64,000 bases of DNA from Betaproteobacteria bacterium (GCA_004297625.1 SCTY01000010.1:62001-126000); one strand, 5' to 3'; counted from the stretch's first letter, positions 1 to 7,843 are shown. Notes: generated by a model not told the origin, from the letters alone. Program-made: numbers and translations.

Positions 1-7
1 GGCGAAG

Positions 8-928
8 GTGGACTATCCGCGCGTCGTTCCGGGCTACCGGCTGACTTTTCCGCGCGACCACGGCGCGCATCCCGACTTCCGGACCGAGTGGTGGTACGTC
101 ACCGGCTGGCTCGAGGACCGGCTCGGCTTCCAGATCACCTTCTTCCGCGCCCGGCCTCCCGAGGAAAGCGACAACCCGAGCCGCTTCAATCCGCGGCAGA
201 TCCTTTTCGCGCACGCCGCGCTGTCCGATCCGCAGCGCGGGCGGCTGGTGCACGAGGAGCGCGCCGCGCGGGCGGGATTCTCCCTCGCATACGCGGCGAC
301 CGACCGCACCGATGTGCGCATCGACGACTGGAGCCTCGCGCTGGAGGGCAACCGCTACCAGGCGCGCATCGCGGCGCGCGGGTTCGAGTTCGATTTCAGC
401 TTCCTCGCGAGCCAGCTCGTGCTGCAGGGCGACGCCGGCTTCAGCCGCAAGGGATACCGGCCCGAGGAGGCGAGCTACTACTACAGCCGCCCGCACCTCG
501 AGGTCGCCGGCAAGCTGAACGGCAAAGCGGTCTCGGGCAGCGCGTGGCTCGATCACGAATGGTCGAGCGCCTACCTCGCGCCGGAGGCGTCCGGCTGGGA
601 CTGGTGCGGCATCAATCTCGCCGGCGGCGGATCGCTGATGGCCTTTCGCATGCGCGGCAAATCGGGGGGCACGTACTACGCGCCGCCCGGCGTGTCGATG
701 AAGCCGCTGCGCACCTGGCGCTCGCCGCGCACCGGCGTCGAGTACCCGGTGTCCATGCAGGTGAACGACCTGCGCCTCGAGCCGCTGATGGACGACCAGG
801 AGCTCGACGCGCGCCTTACCGCCGGCACGATCTACTGGGAAGGCGCAGTCCGCGCTTATAGAGAGAACAACATGGTGGGCAAAGGCTATCTCGAGCTCAC
901 CGGCTACTGGAAGCCGATGAAGCTATGA
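8..928 (+). CDS. Lipocalin-type predicted secreted hydrolase (AttH/CrtC-like), N-terminus probably cut by the window edge
   Basis: The 306 visible residues match the AttH / carotenoid 1,2-hydratase-like lipocalin family (COG5621 type), judged by the FRTEWWYVTG block near residues 25-34, a central SYYYSRPHL block and LDHEWSSAYL near residue 180. Family members normally begin with an export signal about 30-50 residues before the FRTEWWY block. Here the frame is still open to base 1 and the GTG at 8 gives no signal peptide, so the true start most likely lies upstream of the window. These proteins often sit next to ABC exporters; that context cannot be checked here. The exact reaction is unknown. 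The stop overlaps an ATG (925) that opens a 16-codon reading frame ending at 975, perhaps the stub of a lost downstream gene. Confidence 0.8.
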   Translation: MDYPRVVPGYRLTFPRDHGAHPDFRTEWWYVTGWLEDRLGFQITFFRARPPEESDNPSRFNPRQILFAHAALSDPQRGRLVHEERAARAGFSLAYAATDRTDVRIDDWSLALEGNRYQARIAARGFEFDFSFLASQLVLQGDAGFSRKGYRPEEASYYYSRPHLEVAGKLNGKAVSGSAWLDHEWSSAYLAPEASGWDWCGINLAGGGSLMAFRMRGKSGGTYYAPPGVSMKPLRTWRSPRTGVEYPVSMQVNDLRLEPLMDDQELDARLTAGTIYWEGAVRAYRENNMVGKGYLELTGYWKPMKL

Positions 929-1017
929 CGTTGCACAACTTGCCGGAGATCAACAAGGTCGACCAATCGCGGTGACGCACTCCAGTGAACGCCTTAGAGA
1001 TCATCGCTGGAGGCTCT

Positions 1018-1522
1018 GTGAGAAAACTATTTTTCGCCATCGCGCTGCTCATCTGCACATCCGCGTTCGCCCAGAAAGCGCCTGCTACCGTAACACCTCA
1101 TCGTTCCGTTCCCGCCGGGCGCAGTCGGAGCTCGGAACCGCGGTCTCCTTCAGCCCGCTCTACGAGAAGAATCTTTCCTACGATGTTGCCCGCGATCTCA
1201 GCCCGATCGTCAACGCCGTCTGCAGCGATGTGGCGTTCATCGCTGCGAACAAGGTTCCCGCCAAGGATTTGCGCGAGTTCGTCGCCCTCGCAAGATCGAG
1301 CGCCAAGCCGCTCTTATAAGGGCGCATCGCCCGCGCTCTCGGACGTCCTGGGAGGCCATATCGACGGCATGTTCATTGCGCTGTCGACAGCCTTGCCCGC
1401 TGCACAGGCCGGGAAGCTGAAGGTGCTCGCCGTTGTAGCGAGAAGAAGCGCGATTGCGCCTGAGATCCCGACCATTACCGAGCAGGGCTTTCCCTCGGGG
1501 CATCGGCCGATCTACCAGGACC
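1018..1522 (+). pseudogene. Remnant of a Bug-family (TctC-like) periplasmic solute receptor
   Basis: A GTG at 1018 with a good ribosome site (GGAGG at 1010-1014) starts a clean Sec signal peptide (RKLFFAIALLICTSAFAQ). The reading frame then breaks. Receptor-like sequence reappears in another frame at about 1150-1310 (LYEKNLSYDVARDLSPI, the Bug 'LYxKLPYDPxxDLTPI' block) and again in the first frame at 1315-1500 (YKGASPALSDVLGGHIDGMF, then KLKVLAV and EIPTITEQGFP). Compared with intact Bug proteins of about 320 residues, roughly 100 residues are missing after the signal, about 25 before YKG, and the whole C-terminus. Several indels are needed, so this is true decay rather than one sequencing error. 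An intact Bug gene lies at 42280. Confidence 0.8.
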
Positions 1523-1891
1523 GATACGCTGGTGACGGCGGAGGAGTGGGCCGATGATTTTGCGCAGCTCATAAGACACCTGGATTTGCCGTCGGCTCAC
1601 ATACTGGGGTCCTCGCACGGCGGCAGCATGGCGATGGCGATGGCGTTGCGCCATCCGTCGGTAGTGGCCTCATTGCTGCTTTTCGGCGCCTTCTCGGAGC
1701 TCGACAGGTTCATCGTCCTCGATTTCTGGATACCGGCGAAATTCAGCAAGATCATCGCGAAGGCAATTCCGCATTCCGCCTATGTCGACATGCCCGAATG
1801 CGGTCACATCGCGGTCCGCGACGATCCGGAAGGCTCGGCTCGGATCATCAAGGAGTTTTTGGTCGGAAGGCGACTGGCGAAGGCTGGTTGA
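1520..1891 (+). pseudogene. Remnant of an alpha/beta hydrolase
   Basis: From about residue TDTLVTAEEWADDF the frame reads like an alpha/beta-hydrolase core: HLDLPSAHILGSSHGG carries the GxSxG nucleophile elbow, followed by ALRHPSVVASLLLFG. It then jumps to a C-terminal block (AKAIPHSAYVDMPECGHIAV) with the catalytic-His region. The cap domain and the acid-residue region that normally separate these parts (about 100 residues) are missing, and there is no N-terminal third. It is fused in frame to the tail of the preceding receptor remnant. It is best read as a deletion product and is unlikely to be functional. Confidence 0.7.
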
Positions 1892-1977
1892 ACCGTCAGC
1901 TAGCGTGCTACGAACCAGGGATGTGGTCGAGCGTTCGCGCAATGTCATCACGCATACTGCGCGTCTCAGAGTTCCCA

Positions 1978-2271
1978 CTACCAGGCCGCCAGTTTTAGCA
2001 GCTCGACCTTGGGCCGCGGTTTCTTTGACGCTTGCCAAAGATCATATGCGGCCTGCATTCGCAGCCAAGATTCCGCGCTGCCACCAAGGGCCGCCGCAAG
2101 CCGCAGGGCCATATCTGCACTAACCGCCGCGCGACCGTTCACAACTCGCGATAGCGCTACACGCGATACGCCGAGCTTCTTTGCGAAGTCGCTTACCGAG
2201 ATGCCATGTTCTCCAAGCACAGTATCCTGGAGAACTTCACCCGGGTGTGGCGGGTTATACATACGAGTCAT
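1978..2271 (-). CDS. higA: HigA-type antitoxin, HTH XRE family
   Basis: The 97-residue protein (start ATG 2271, MTRMYNPPHPGEVL) is a standard HigA antitoxin. The PPHPGEVL opening is a family hallmark. The helix-turn-helix spans about residues 22-60 (ISVSDFAKKLGVSRVALSRV). It would neutralise the HigB toxin encoded just upstream and repress the pair by binding the palindromes at 2624-2664. In-frame ATGs also exist at 2283, 2289 and 2295, but these lie in a trinucleotide-repeat tract and would add only Met-Lys/Thr residues. The conserved part begins at MYNPPHP. No clear Shine-Dalgarno precedes any of these starts. Confidence 0.9.
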   Translation of the reverse strand: MTRMYNPPHPGEVLQDTVLGEHGISVSDFAKKLGVSRVALSRVVNGRAAVSADMALRLAAALGGSAESWLRMQAAYDLWQASKKPRPKVELLKLAAW

Positions 2272-2306
2272 CTTCGTCTTCATCTTCATCTTCATCGTCG
2301 TCGTCT
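2272..2306. repeat. Trinucleotide/hexanucleotide repeat (GAAGAT / GAC units) at the higA start
   Basis: On the minus strand this stretch reads as GAC repeats followed by ATGAAG repeats and leads directly into higA. Each ATG is in frame with the antitoxin. Length change by slippage in 3- or 6-base steps would keep the frame but alter spacing between higB and higA and the number of possible start codons. Confidence 0.7.
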
Positions 2307-2336
2307 TATCGTCTCTTTGCCAGACCGTTCTGGCAT

Positions 2337-2615
2337 TCAGTGGTAATCCTGGTAGTCCACTAGGACCGCATCGCCTCCTTCAAAAGTGAATGTCAGACGC
2401 CAGTTTTTGTTTACCGTCACCGCAAAATGACCGGCCAGGTCTCTCCCGAGAGCATGAAAGCCCCATCCGGGCAGGTTCATATCCTCCGGGACCGATGCCG
2501 AATCGAGCTTTCCGAGTTGCAAACGCAGCCGCTTAGCGTGCGTGGGCTGAATCCCCGCTTTCGATCCCGTCTCAAAGAACCGCTGAATTCCCTTATGTCG
2601 GAAGCTCTTGATCAC
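2337..2615 (-). CDS. higB: HigB-type toxin (RelE/ParE superfamily mRNA interferase)
   Basis: The 92-residue product matches the HigB toxin family from end to end: MIKSFRHKGIQRFFETG at the start, HAKRLRLQLGKLD in the middle, and VNKNWRLTFTF with a closing DYQDYH. HigB toxins cut mRNA on translating ribosomes. The gene precedes higA in the toxin-first order typical of higBA. The start is GTG 2615; no Shine-Dalgarno is visible and the operator lies 9-49 bases upstream, so the transcript may have little or no leader. Toxin and antitoxin are separated by about 65 bases containing the repeat tract. Confidence 0.9.
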   Translation of the reverse strand: MIKSFRHKGIQRFFETGSKAGIQPTHAKRLRLQLGKLDSASVPEDMNLPGWGFHALGRDLAGHFAVTVNKNWRLTFTFEGGDAVLVDYQDYH

Positions 2616-2623
2616 AAGATCAC

Positions 2624-2664
2624 TGTATCGTTAAGCGATACAGAGTGTATCGGCATGCGATACA
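2624..2664. promoter_or_regulatory. Double palindromic operator of the higBA pair
   Basis: Two identical inverted repeats, TGTATCG-N5-CGATACA, lie at 2624-2642 and 2646-2664. Their spacers are TTAAG and GCATG. The centres are 22 bases apart, about two helical turns, so two HigA dimers would bind on one face of the DNA. Position directly upstream of higB fits autoregulation by the antitoxin. Confidence 0.8.
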
Positions 2665-2792
2665 GGAGTCAAGACCCCTTGAGTAAGCCACATCCGGCGG
2701 AATAGGGTGCGACCGTCGATTGACGGCCTGTGAACTATAACTTACTTCACGCGGCGAAAGGCCCTTCGTCGAGCGGCTCGAGGTGATCGTGA

Positions 2793-2809
2793 TCCTCCTT
2801 TGCGGAGGA
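2793..2809 (+). promoter_or_regulatory. Hairpin that would mask the ribosome-binding site of the orphan antidote gene
   Basis: TCCTCC (2793-2798) and GGAGGA (2804-2809) form a perfect 6-bp stem with a 5-base loop. The right arm is the only strong Shine-Dalgarno sequence upstream of the ATG at 2829, though it lies about 19 bases away. In RNA the stem would hide it. Upstream at 2730-2750 is a looser palindrome, GTGAA-N11-TTCAC, which could be an operator. Confidence 0.4.
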
Positions 2810-2828
2810 GATAAACGGACGCAGCAAA

Positions 2829-3104
2829 ATGATCGACCGACTGAGGGATCCTGAGGAAGCCGCGGCGTATCTTGAGGCGGTGATCGAGGAGGGTGACCAA
2901 GCGGCGATCATGCTCGCCATACGAAACGTAGCTCAGGCGCGCGGCGGGATTGCCGAGGTCGCAAAGAAAGCAAAGCTCACGCGCGAAGCGACCTACAAGA
3001 TGCTATCGAAGTCTGGCAACCCGGAGCTGCGAAGCCTGAAGGCGCTCTTGGCGGCGACCGGGCTTCGAATCGCCGTAAAGCCGATCGAAAAGCGCGCCGC
3101 GTAA
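2829..3104 (+). CDS. Addiction-module antidote protein, HTH family (HI1420-like), without partner toxin
   Basis: The 91-residue product matches the probable antidote family typified by H. influenzae HI1420: LRDPEEAAAYLEAVIEEGD near the start, then ARGGIAEVAKKAKLTREATYKMLSKSGNPELRSL, an XRE-like helix-turn-helix ending in a typical LKALLAATGLRIAV. Such genes normally follow a small RelE-family toxin in the same operon. None is encoded in the 125 bases upstream, and higB at 2337 is on the other strand with its own antitoxin. It is therefore an orphan, either a toxin-loss relic or a free-standing regulator. Confidence 0.85.
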   Translation: MIDRLRDPEEAAAYLEAVIEEGDQAAIMLAIRNVAQARGGIAEVAKKAKLTREATYKMLSKSGNPELRSLKALLAATGLRIAVKPIEKRAA

Positions 3105-3121
3105 GCCGATTAAGCTTCGAA

Positions 3122-3778
3122 TCAAAGGCCGAGGTATTCGGCCTGCAGCCGCTCGTCGCCTGCGAGCGTGGCCGATGAGCCCGTCCAGACGACCTTGCCC
3201 TTTTCCAGGATGTAGTGGCGGTCGGCGAGCTCGAGCAGGTTGTCGAGGTTCTTGTCGATGAGCAGGATCGAGTAGCCGAGCGCCTTCAGGCGCGTGAGGC
3301 AGTCCCAGATCTCGTCGCGCACCATGGGCGCAAGGCCCTCGGTCGCCTCGTCCATGATGAGCAGCGACGGATTGGTCATGAGCGCGCGGCCGATGGCGAG
3401 CATCTGCTGCTCGCCGCCCGAGAGCTGGCTGCCCATGTTGTGCGCGCGTTCCGCCAGCCGGGGAAAGAGCTCGTAGACCTTGTCGAGCGTCCACGGCTGC
3501 GCGCCATTGGTGCGCGCGGCGCCGGTGGCGACGAGATTCTCGCGCGCGGTGAGGTTGCCGAAGATCCGGCGGCCCTCGGGCACCAGCCCGACGCCCAGCC
3601 GGCCGATGCGATACGAGGGCATGCCGCGGATCTCCGTTCCATCGAACCGGATCGAGCCGCGTTCCGCGGGGGTGAGCCCCATGATCGAGCGCACGGTGGT
3701 CGTCTTGCCCATGCCGTTGCGCCCGAGCAGCGTCACGACTTCGCCGCGGCGCACCTCCAGCGTGACGCCGAACAGCAC
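3122..3778 (-). CDS. livF: Branched-chain amino acid-type ABC transporter ATP-binding protein LivF
   Basis: Second ATPase of the Liv importer and last gene of the operon. Walker A is GRNGMGKTT (residues 19-27 from this start), the ABC signature is LSGGEQQM and Walker B is LLIMDEATEGL. From GTG 3778 the protein is 218 residues, short of the usual 233-240. The same frame stays open upstream and encodes LALEGIETRYGPSQ, the conserved first strand of LivF, across the end of livG. No ATG, GTG or TTG exists there; only CTG 3823 or ATT 3835 could start it. I infer a non-standard start coupled to the livG stop (3831), giving about 233-237 residues. The coordinates listed use the conventional GTG. Confidence 0.9.
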   Translation of the reverse strand: MLFGVTLEVRRGEVVTLLGRNGMGKTTTVRSIMGLTPAERGSIRFDGTEIRGMPSYRIGRLGVGLVPEGRRIFGNLTARENLVATGAARTNGAQPWTLDKVYELFPRLAERAHNMGSQLSGGEQQMLAIGRALMTNPSLLIMDEATEGLAPMVRDEIWDCLTRLKALGYSILLIDKNLDNLLELADRHYILEKGKVVWTGSSATLAGDERLQAEYLGL

Positions 3779-3830
3779 CTGGCTCGGGCCATAGCGGGTT
3801 TCGATGCCTTCGAGCGCGAGCAGGGCTTTG

Positions 3831-4610
3831 CTAATCGGCGGCTCCCGTGCGGCGCGGCGCTTTCTTTTTTTCGCCCAGGTACGCGCGCTTCACTTCGGCG
3901 TCGCCGCGAATCTCGTCCGGCGCTCCGGAGGCGACGATGCGGCCGTACACCAGCACGGTGATGAGGTCGGCGAGCGCGAAGACGGCGTTCATGTCGTGCT
4001 CGACGAGCAGGATGGCGTAGTCGGACTTCAGCGTGCCGAGGAGGCTCACGATGTGGCGCGACTCCTCGTGGCCCATTCCGGCCGTGGGCTCATCGAGCAG
4101 GAGCACGCGGGGCCGCGTGGCGAGCGCCATGGCGAGCTCGAGCTGGCGCTGCTCGCCGTGGCTCAGCTGCGAGGCAAGCGCGCCGGCGCGCCCTTCCAGC
4201 CCGAGACGCGCGAGAATTTCCATGGCGGGGTCGAGCAGCCGCGCGTCGCGCGCCGCCTCGCGCCAGAAGCGGAACGAATGCGGCTGCGTCGCCTGCACGG
4301 CGAGCGCGACGTTCTGCAGCACGCTGAACGCCGGGAATATCGAGACGATCTGGTAGGCGCGCGCGAGCCCCGCGCGGGCGCGCACGGCCGGCGGCTCGCG
4401 CGTGATGTCGCGCCCGTCGAGGAGGATGCTTCCTGCATCCGGGAAAAGCTCGCCGGTGAGCTGGTTGATGAGCGTCGTCTTGCCGGCGCCGTTCGGACCG
4501 ATGACGGCGTGGATCTCGCCGCGGTTCAGCTCGAGCGTCACGTTGTCCGTCGCGACGACGCCGCCGAAGTGCTTGCAAAGCCCGCGCGTGCGGACGAGGG
4601 CGTCAGGCAT
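3831..4610 (-). CDS. livG: Branched-chain amino acid-type ABC transporter ATP-binding protein LivG
   Basis: First ATPase of the Liv importer, 259 residues, as expected. Walker A is GPNGAGKTT (near residue 38), the signature is LSHGEQRQLEL, Walker B is VLLLDEPTAGM and the switch His is in LLVEHDM. It would pair with LivF on the cytoplasmic face of LivHM. Its start overlaps the end of livM by 8 bases, which suggests translational coupling. Given the adjacent acyl-CoA enzymes, the substrate may be a carboxylic or aromatic acid rather than leucine; this is inference from context. Confidence 0.95.
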   Translation of the reverse strand: MPDALVRTRGLCKHFGGVVATDNVTLELNRGEIHAVIGPNGAGKTTLINQLTGELFPDAGSILLDGRDITREPPAVRARAGLARAYQIVSIFPAFSVLQNVALAVQATQPHSFRFWREAARDARLLDPAMEILARLGLEGRAGALASQLSHGEQRQLELAMALATRPRVLLLDEPTAGMGHEESRHIVSLLGTLKSDYAILLVEHDMNAVFALADLITVLVYGRIVASGAPDEIRGDAEVKRAYLGEKKKAPRRTGAAD

Positions 4611-5544
4611 GGCGCTTCGGCGAGAGCCAGCCGACGATGCCGCCCTGTCTTACGAGCGCCATCAGCACCACGAGCGGGCCGAGGATGATCTGCCAGTGTT
4701 CCGTGATGCCGGAGAGCACCTCCTCGAGGACCATGTAGGCCACGGTGCCGGCCACCGGGCCGATCACCGAGCCGCTGCCGCCGAGGATCACCATGATCAT
4801 CAGGTCTCCCGAGCGCGTCCAGCTCAGCATCTCCGGGTTCACGAAATCGGTTTGGTTGGCAAGCAGCGCGCCGGCGAGCCCGCCCATCGTCCCGGCGATG
4901 ACATAAGCGGCGAGGCGGTAGCGGTAGGTCGGGAAGCCGAGCGCCTGCATGCGCCGGTCGTTCGCGCAGGCGCCGCGCACCACCATGCCGAAGTGCGAGC
5001 GGCTGATGCGCCAGACGACGAGCACGGCTGCGAGCAGGAACGCGAGGCTCACGTAGTAAAAGGTCGTCCGGTCGGCGAGATTCACCAGGCCGCCGAAGCT
5101 CGAGCGCCGCGCGATGGTCAGGCCGTCGTCGCCGCCGTACTTCGCCACGCCGACGGTCAGGAAATAGACCATCTGCGCGAAGGCGAGCGTGATCATGATG
5201 AAGTACACGCCGCGCGTGCGCAGGCAGAGCGCGCCGGTGACGAGCGCGAAGAGCGCCGACACGGCAAGCGCGAGCGGCCACTGCACGAGGCCCGAATGCA
5301 CGCCGTGGAAGGCGAGAATGCCCACGGTGTAGCCGCCGATGCCGATGTAGACGGCGTGACCCAGGCTGTACATGCCGCCGTAGCCGAGGATGAGGTTCAG
5401 GCTTACGGAAGCGATGGCAACGATGACGATGCGCGTGAACAGCGTCAACAGAAAGGGAATTCCGGCGAGCGACGCCACCGGCGGAATCGCGGCGAGCGCG
5501 ATCAGCAGCCCCGCGCCGAGCGCGAACTGCAGCCGCGTGCTCAC
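4603..5544 (-). CDS. livM: Branched-chain amino acid-type ABC transporter permease LivM
   Basis: Inner-membrane permease of 313 residues from GTG 5544 (VSTRLQFALGAG), whose GTGA overlaps the livH stop. The same frame is open much further upstream, but that part overlaps livH and has no family similarity. Family blocks seen are LNLILGYGGMYSLGHAVYIGIGGYT near residue 50, and MRVGLLA-type helices ending in NPEMLSWTRSGDLMIMVILGG and GPVAGTVAYMVLEEVL. It forms the transmembrane pore with LivH. Multiple hydrophobic helices run through its length. Confidence 0.93.
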   Translation of the reverse strand: MSTRLQFALGAGLLIALAAIPPVASLAGIPFLLTLFTRIVIVAIASVSLNLILGYGGMYSLGHAVYIGIGGYTVGILAFHGVHSGLVQWPLALAVSALFALVTGALCLRTRGVYFIMITLAFAQMVYFLTVGVAKYGGDDGLTIARRSSFGGLVNLADRTTFYYVSLAFLLAAVLVVWRISRSHFGMVVRGACANDRRMQALGFPTYRYRLAAYVIAGTMGGLAGALLANQTDFVNPEMLSWTRSGDLMIMVILGGSGSVIGPVAGTVAYMVLEEVLSGITEHWQIILGPLVVLMALVRQGGIVGWLSPKRHA

Positions 5545-6464
5545 TTGCGCCCTCCCGCCGCCGGAAACAGTCCCTCGGGACGCACGATCAGAAACGCCGC
5601 CATGAGCAGGTAGATGAACATGGCGGAGATCGCCGGCGCGGCGGTCGAAGCGGCGGCGGCGCCAAAGGTCTGCTTCAGCGCTCCCGGCAGGAACGCGCGC
5701 CCGAGCGTGTCGAGCACCCCGACGATGATGGCGGCGACGAACGCGCCGCGCACCGACCCGATGCCGCCGATCACGATCACCACGAAAGCGAGGATCAGGA
5801 TGGTCTCGCCCATGCCGATCTGCACGGTGAGGATCGGCGCGGCCATGACCCCGGCGAGCGCGGCGAGGCAGGCGCCGACGCCGAACACCAGCGTGTAGAG
5901 CAGCCGGATATTGACGCCGAGCGCGCCGACCATCTCGCGGTCGGCCGCGCCCGCCCGGATGAGCATGCCGACGCGCGTGTGCTGCACGAGGAAGTACAGG
6001 AACGCGGCGACCAGCAGGCCCACGACGATGATCGCCACGCGGTAAACGGGGTAGGGCACTCCGGGAATGACCTGCACCCAGGTGCCGAGAAACTCGGGCA
6101 GCGCCAGCGTCAGCCCGGCGGCTCCCCATACAAGCCGTACCGCTTCATTGAAGAAGAGGATCAGGCCGAAAGTCGCGAGCACGTGCACCAGGTGGTCGCG
6201 GCCGTAAAGCCGCCGGATGACCAGCACCTCGAGCACGATGCCGAGGAGCAGCGCGACCGGCAGCGCGGCCGCGAGCCCGATGAAGAAGCTGTCGAAGCGC
6301 TTCGCGAACCACGCCGCCAGATAGGCGCCCACCATGTACAGCGAGCCGTGAGCGAGGTTGACGAGATCCATGATGCCGAAGACCAGCGTCAGCCCCGCCG
6401 CCAGCAGGAACAGGAGCAGCCCCAATTGCAGCCCGTTCAGGCACTGCTCGAGGAACAGCGTCAT
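5541..6464 (-). CDS. livH: Branched-chain amino acid-type ABC transporter permease LivH
   Basis: Inner-membrane permease of 307 residues with the classic LivH opening (FLEQCLNGLQLGLLLFLLAAGLTLVFGIMDLVN followed by AHGSLYMVGAYLA) and ending (VRPEGLFPA). Several membrane helices are evident. The start ATG 6464 lies 10 bases from the stop of the receptor gene. The stop overlaps the GTG of livM. It is the partner pore subunit of LivM. Confidence 0.95.
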   Translation of the reverse strand: MTLFLEQCLNGLQLGLLLFLLAAGLTLVFGIMDLVNLAHGSLYMVGAYLAAWFAKRFDSFFIGLAAALPVALLLGIVLEVLVIRRLYGRDHLVHVLATFGLILFFNEAVRLVWGAAGLTLALPEFLGTWVQVIPGVPYPVYRVAIIVVGLLVAAFLYFLVQHTRVGMLIRAGAADREMVGALGVNIRLLYTLVFGVGACLAALAGVMAAPILTVQIGMGETILILAFVVIVIGGIGSVRGAFVAAIIVGVLDTLGRAFLPGALKQTFGAAAASTAAPAISAMFIYLLMAAFLIVRPEGLFPAAGGRK

Positions 6465-6474
6465 CCGACCGCTG

Positions 6475-7647
6475 CTACCACTTCATCGTGCATTTCGACG
6501 CGTAGAGGTCCTTGTGGTCGGTGAGCACCTTCTCCAGCGTCTTCATCGTCAGGTTGCCTTGCGCGTCCTTGGCGACTTCCTGCAGGTAGAAGTTCTGGAT
6601 CGGGAAGTGGTTGTTGTTGAAGCGCAGCTTGCCGCGCGTGTTCGGGAAGTCGGCCTTGCGCATCGCCGCGCGCATCGCGTCCTTCTTCGTCATGTCGCCT
6701 TTCACCGCGACCACCGCGCTGTTGATCAGCATGGCGGCGTCGTAGTGCTGCGCGGCGTAGTAGCTCGGGTAGCGGCCGTATTTCTTGCGGAAGTCGGCGA
6801 CGAAGCGCTTGTTCACCGGGTTGTCCAGGTCCTGGACCCACGATTGCGTGCTGAGCGAGCCGAGCGCGATCTCCTTGATCAGCGGCAGCGTGATGGAGTC
6901 GGTGGTGTACACCGAGTAAAGCGGGATCTGGCCGCGCAGCCCCGCCTGCCCGTATTGCAGGAAGAATTGCGACCCCGCCGCCCCGGGGTAGAACACGAAT
7001 ACCGCGTCGGGCTTGGCGTTGCGCACTTTCGAGAGCTCGGCCGAAAAGTCGAGCTGGCCCGGCCAGCGCGTGTATTCCTCGCCGACGATCTCGCCCTTGT
7101 AGGTGCGTTTCATGCCCTGGACCATGTCCTTGCCGGCCGCGTAGTTGGGCGCGAGGACGAAAAGCTTTTTCACGCCCCTGCGGTTCAGCACCTCGCCCAG
7201 CGCCATCGGCGTCTGGTCGTTCTGCCAGGACGCCGAGAAGAACCACGGCGAGCACAGCTCGCCGGCGATCTGCGACGGTCCGGCGTTGCCGCTGACGAGG
7301 AAGGTCTGCGCATCGACCACCGGCTTCAGCGAGGCGAGCAGCACGTTCGACCAGTTGTACCCGGTCATGAAATCGACCTTGTGGCTCTGCAGCAGCTTCT
7401 CGCTGACCTGCTTGCCGACCTCGGGCTTCATCTGGTCGTCCTCGTAGATCACCTCGACTTCCTTGCCCGCCATCTTGCGTCCCAGGTGATCGAGCGCGAG
7501 CTCGAAGCCGTCGCGCTCGTCGTTGCCGATGGAGGCGTTCGGGCCGCTGAACGTGTTGACGAAGCCGATCTTGATCTTCTGCTGCGCATGGGCCGGCAGC
7601 GACAGCAACGCCGCCGCGGTGGCGGCACTCAATAAAGTCCTGATCAC
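6475..7647 (-). CDS. Liv-type ABC transporter periplasmic substrate-binding protein
   Basis: The 390-residue receptor starts at GTG 7647 (VIRTLLSAATAAALLSLPAHAQ, a Sec signal peptide), preceded by a purine-rich GGGAGGG ribosome site. An ATG 36 bases further upstream would add a polar segment before the signal and is less likely. The mature part begins QKIKIGFVNTFSGPNASIG, as in type-1 periplasmic binding proteins (Peripla_BP_6). It delivers the ligand to LivHM. The ligand is unknown; the operon's CoA ligase suggests an organic acid. Confidence 0.92.
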   Translation of the reverse strand: MIRTLLSAATAAALLSLPAHAQQKIKIGFVNTFSGPNASIGNDERDGFELALDHLGRKMAGKEVEVIYEDDQMKPEVGKQVSEKLLQSHKVDFMTGYNWSNVLLASLKPVVDAQTFLVSGNAGPSQIAGELCSPWFFSASWQNDQTPMALGEVLNRRGVKKLFVLAPNYAAGKDMVQGMKRTYKGEIVGEEYTRWPGQLDFSAELSKVRNAKPDAVFVFYPGAAGSQFFLQYGQAGLRGQIPLYSVYTTDSITLPLIKEIALGSLSTQSWVQDLDNPVNKRFVADFRKKYGRYPSYYAAQHYDAAMLINSAVVAVKGDMTKKDAMRAAMRKADFPNTRGKLRFNNNHFPIQNFYLQEVAKDAQGNLTMKTLEKVLTDHKDLYASKCTMKW

Positions 7648-7651
7648 GCGA

Positions 7652-7843
7652 TTACCCTCCCTCTGGTGGTGGTTCAAATGCATGGCCGTTCCCCGGCGCT
7701 TGCTCGGGGAACGCGGAAGCGAGCAGCAGCCCGTCGATGATGCCGACGATCTGGGCGACCGCGCCGGCGAGCAGCGGGTCCTCCGAGCAGGCGAGCGCTT
7801 CGGCGTGGCGGCGCATCGCGAGCAGCGCTTCGCGGTCGTTCAT
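7652..7843 (-). CDS. Small conserved-looking protein of unknown function
   Basis: The 63-residue frame starts at ATG 7843, whose ATGA overlaps the stop of the CoA ligase, and ends 4 bases before the receptor start. This coupled position inside the operon is the main evidence that it is real. The sequence (MNDREALLAMRRHAEALACSE then LLAGAVAQIVGIIDGLLLAS) suggests an amphipathic two-helix protein with no recognised domain. I do not recognise a family. Confidence 0.65.
   Translation of the reverse strand: MNDREALLAMRRHAEALACSEDPLLAGAVAQIVGIIDGLLLASAFPEQAPGNGHAFEPPPEGG

Noticed and set aside
4603..6129. Apparent 508-residue protein ending as LivM
   Set aside because: Only the part from GTG 5544 resembles LivM; the upstream part overlaps livH in another frame.
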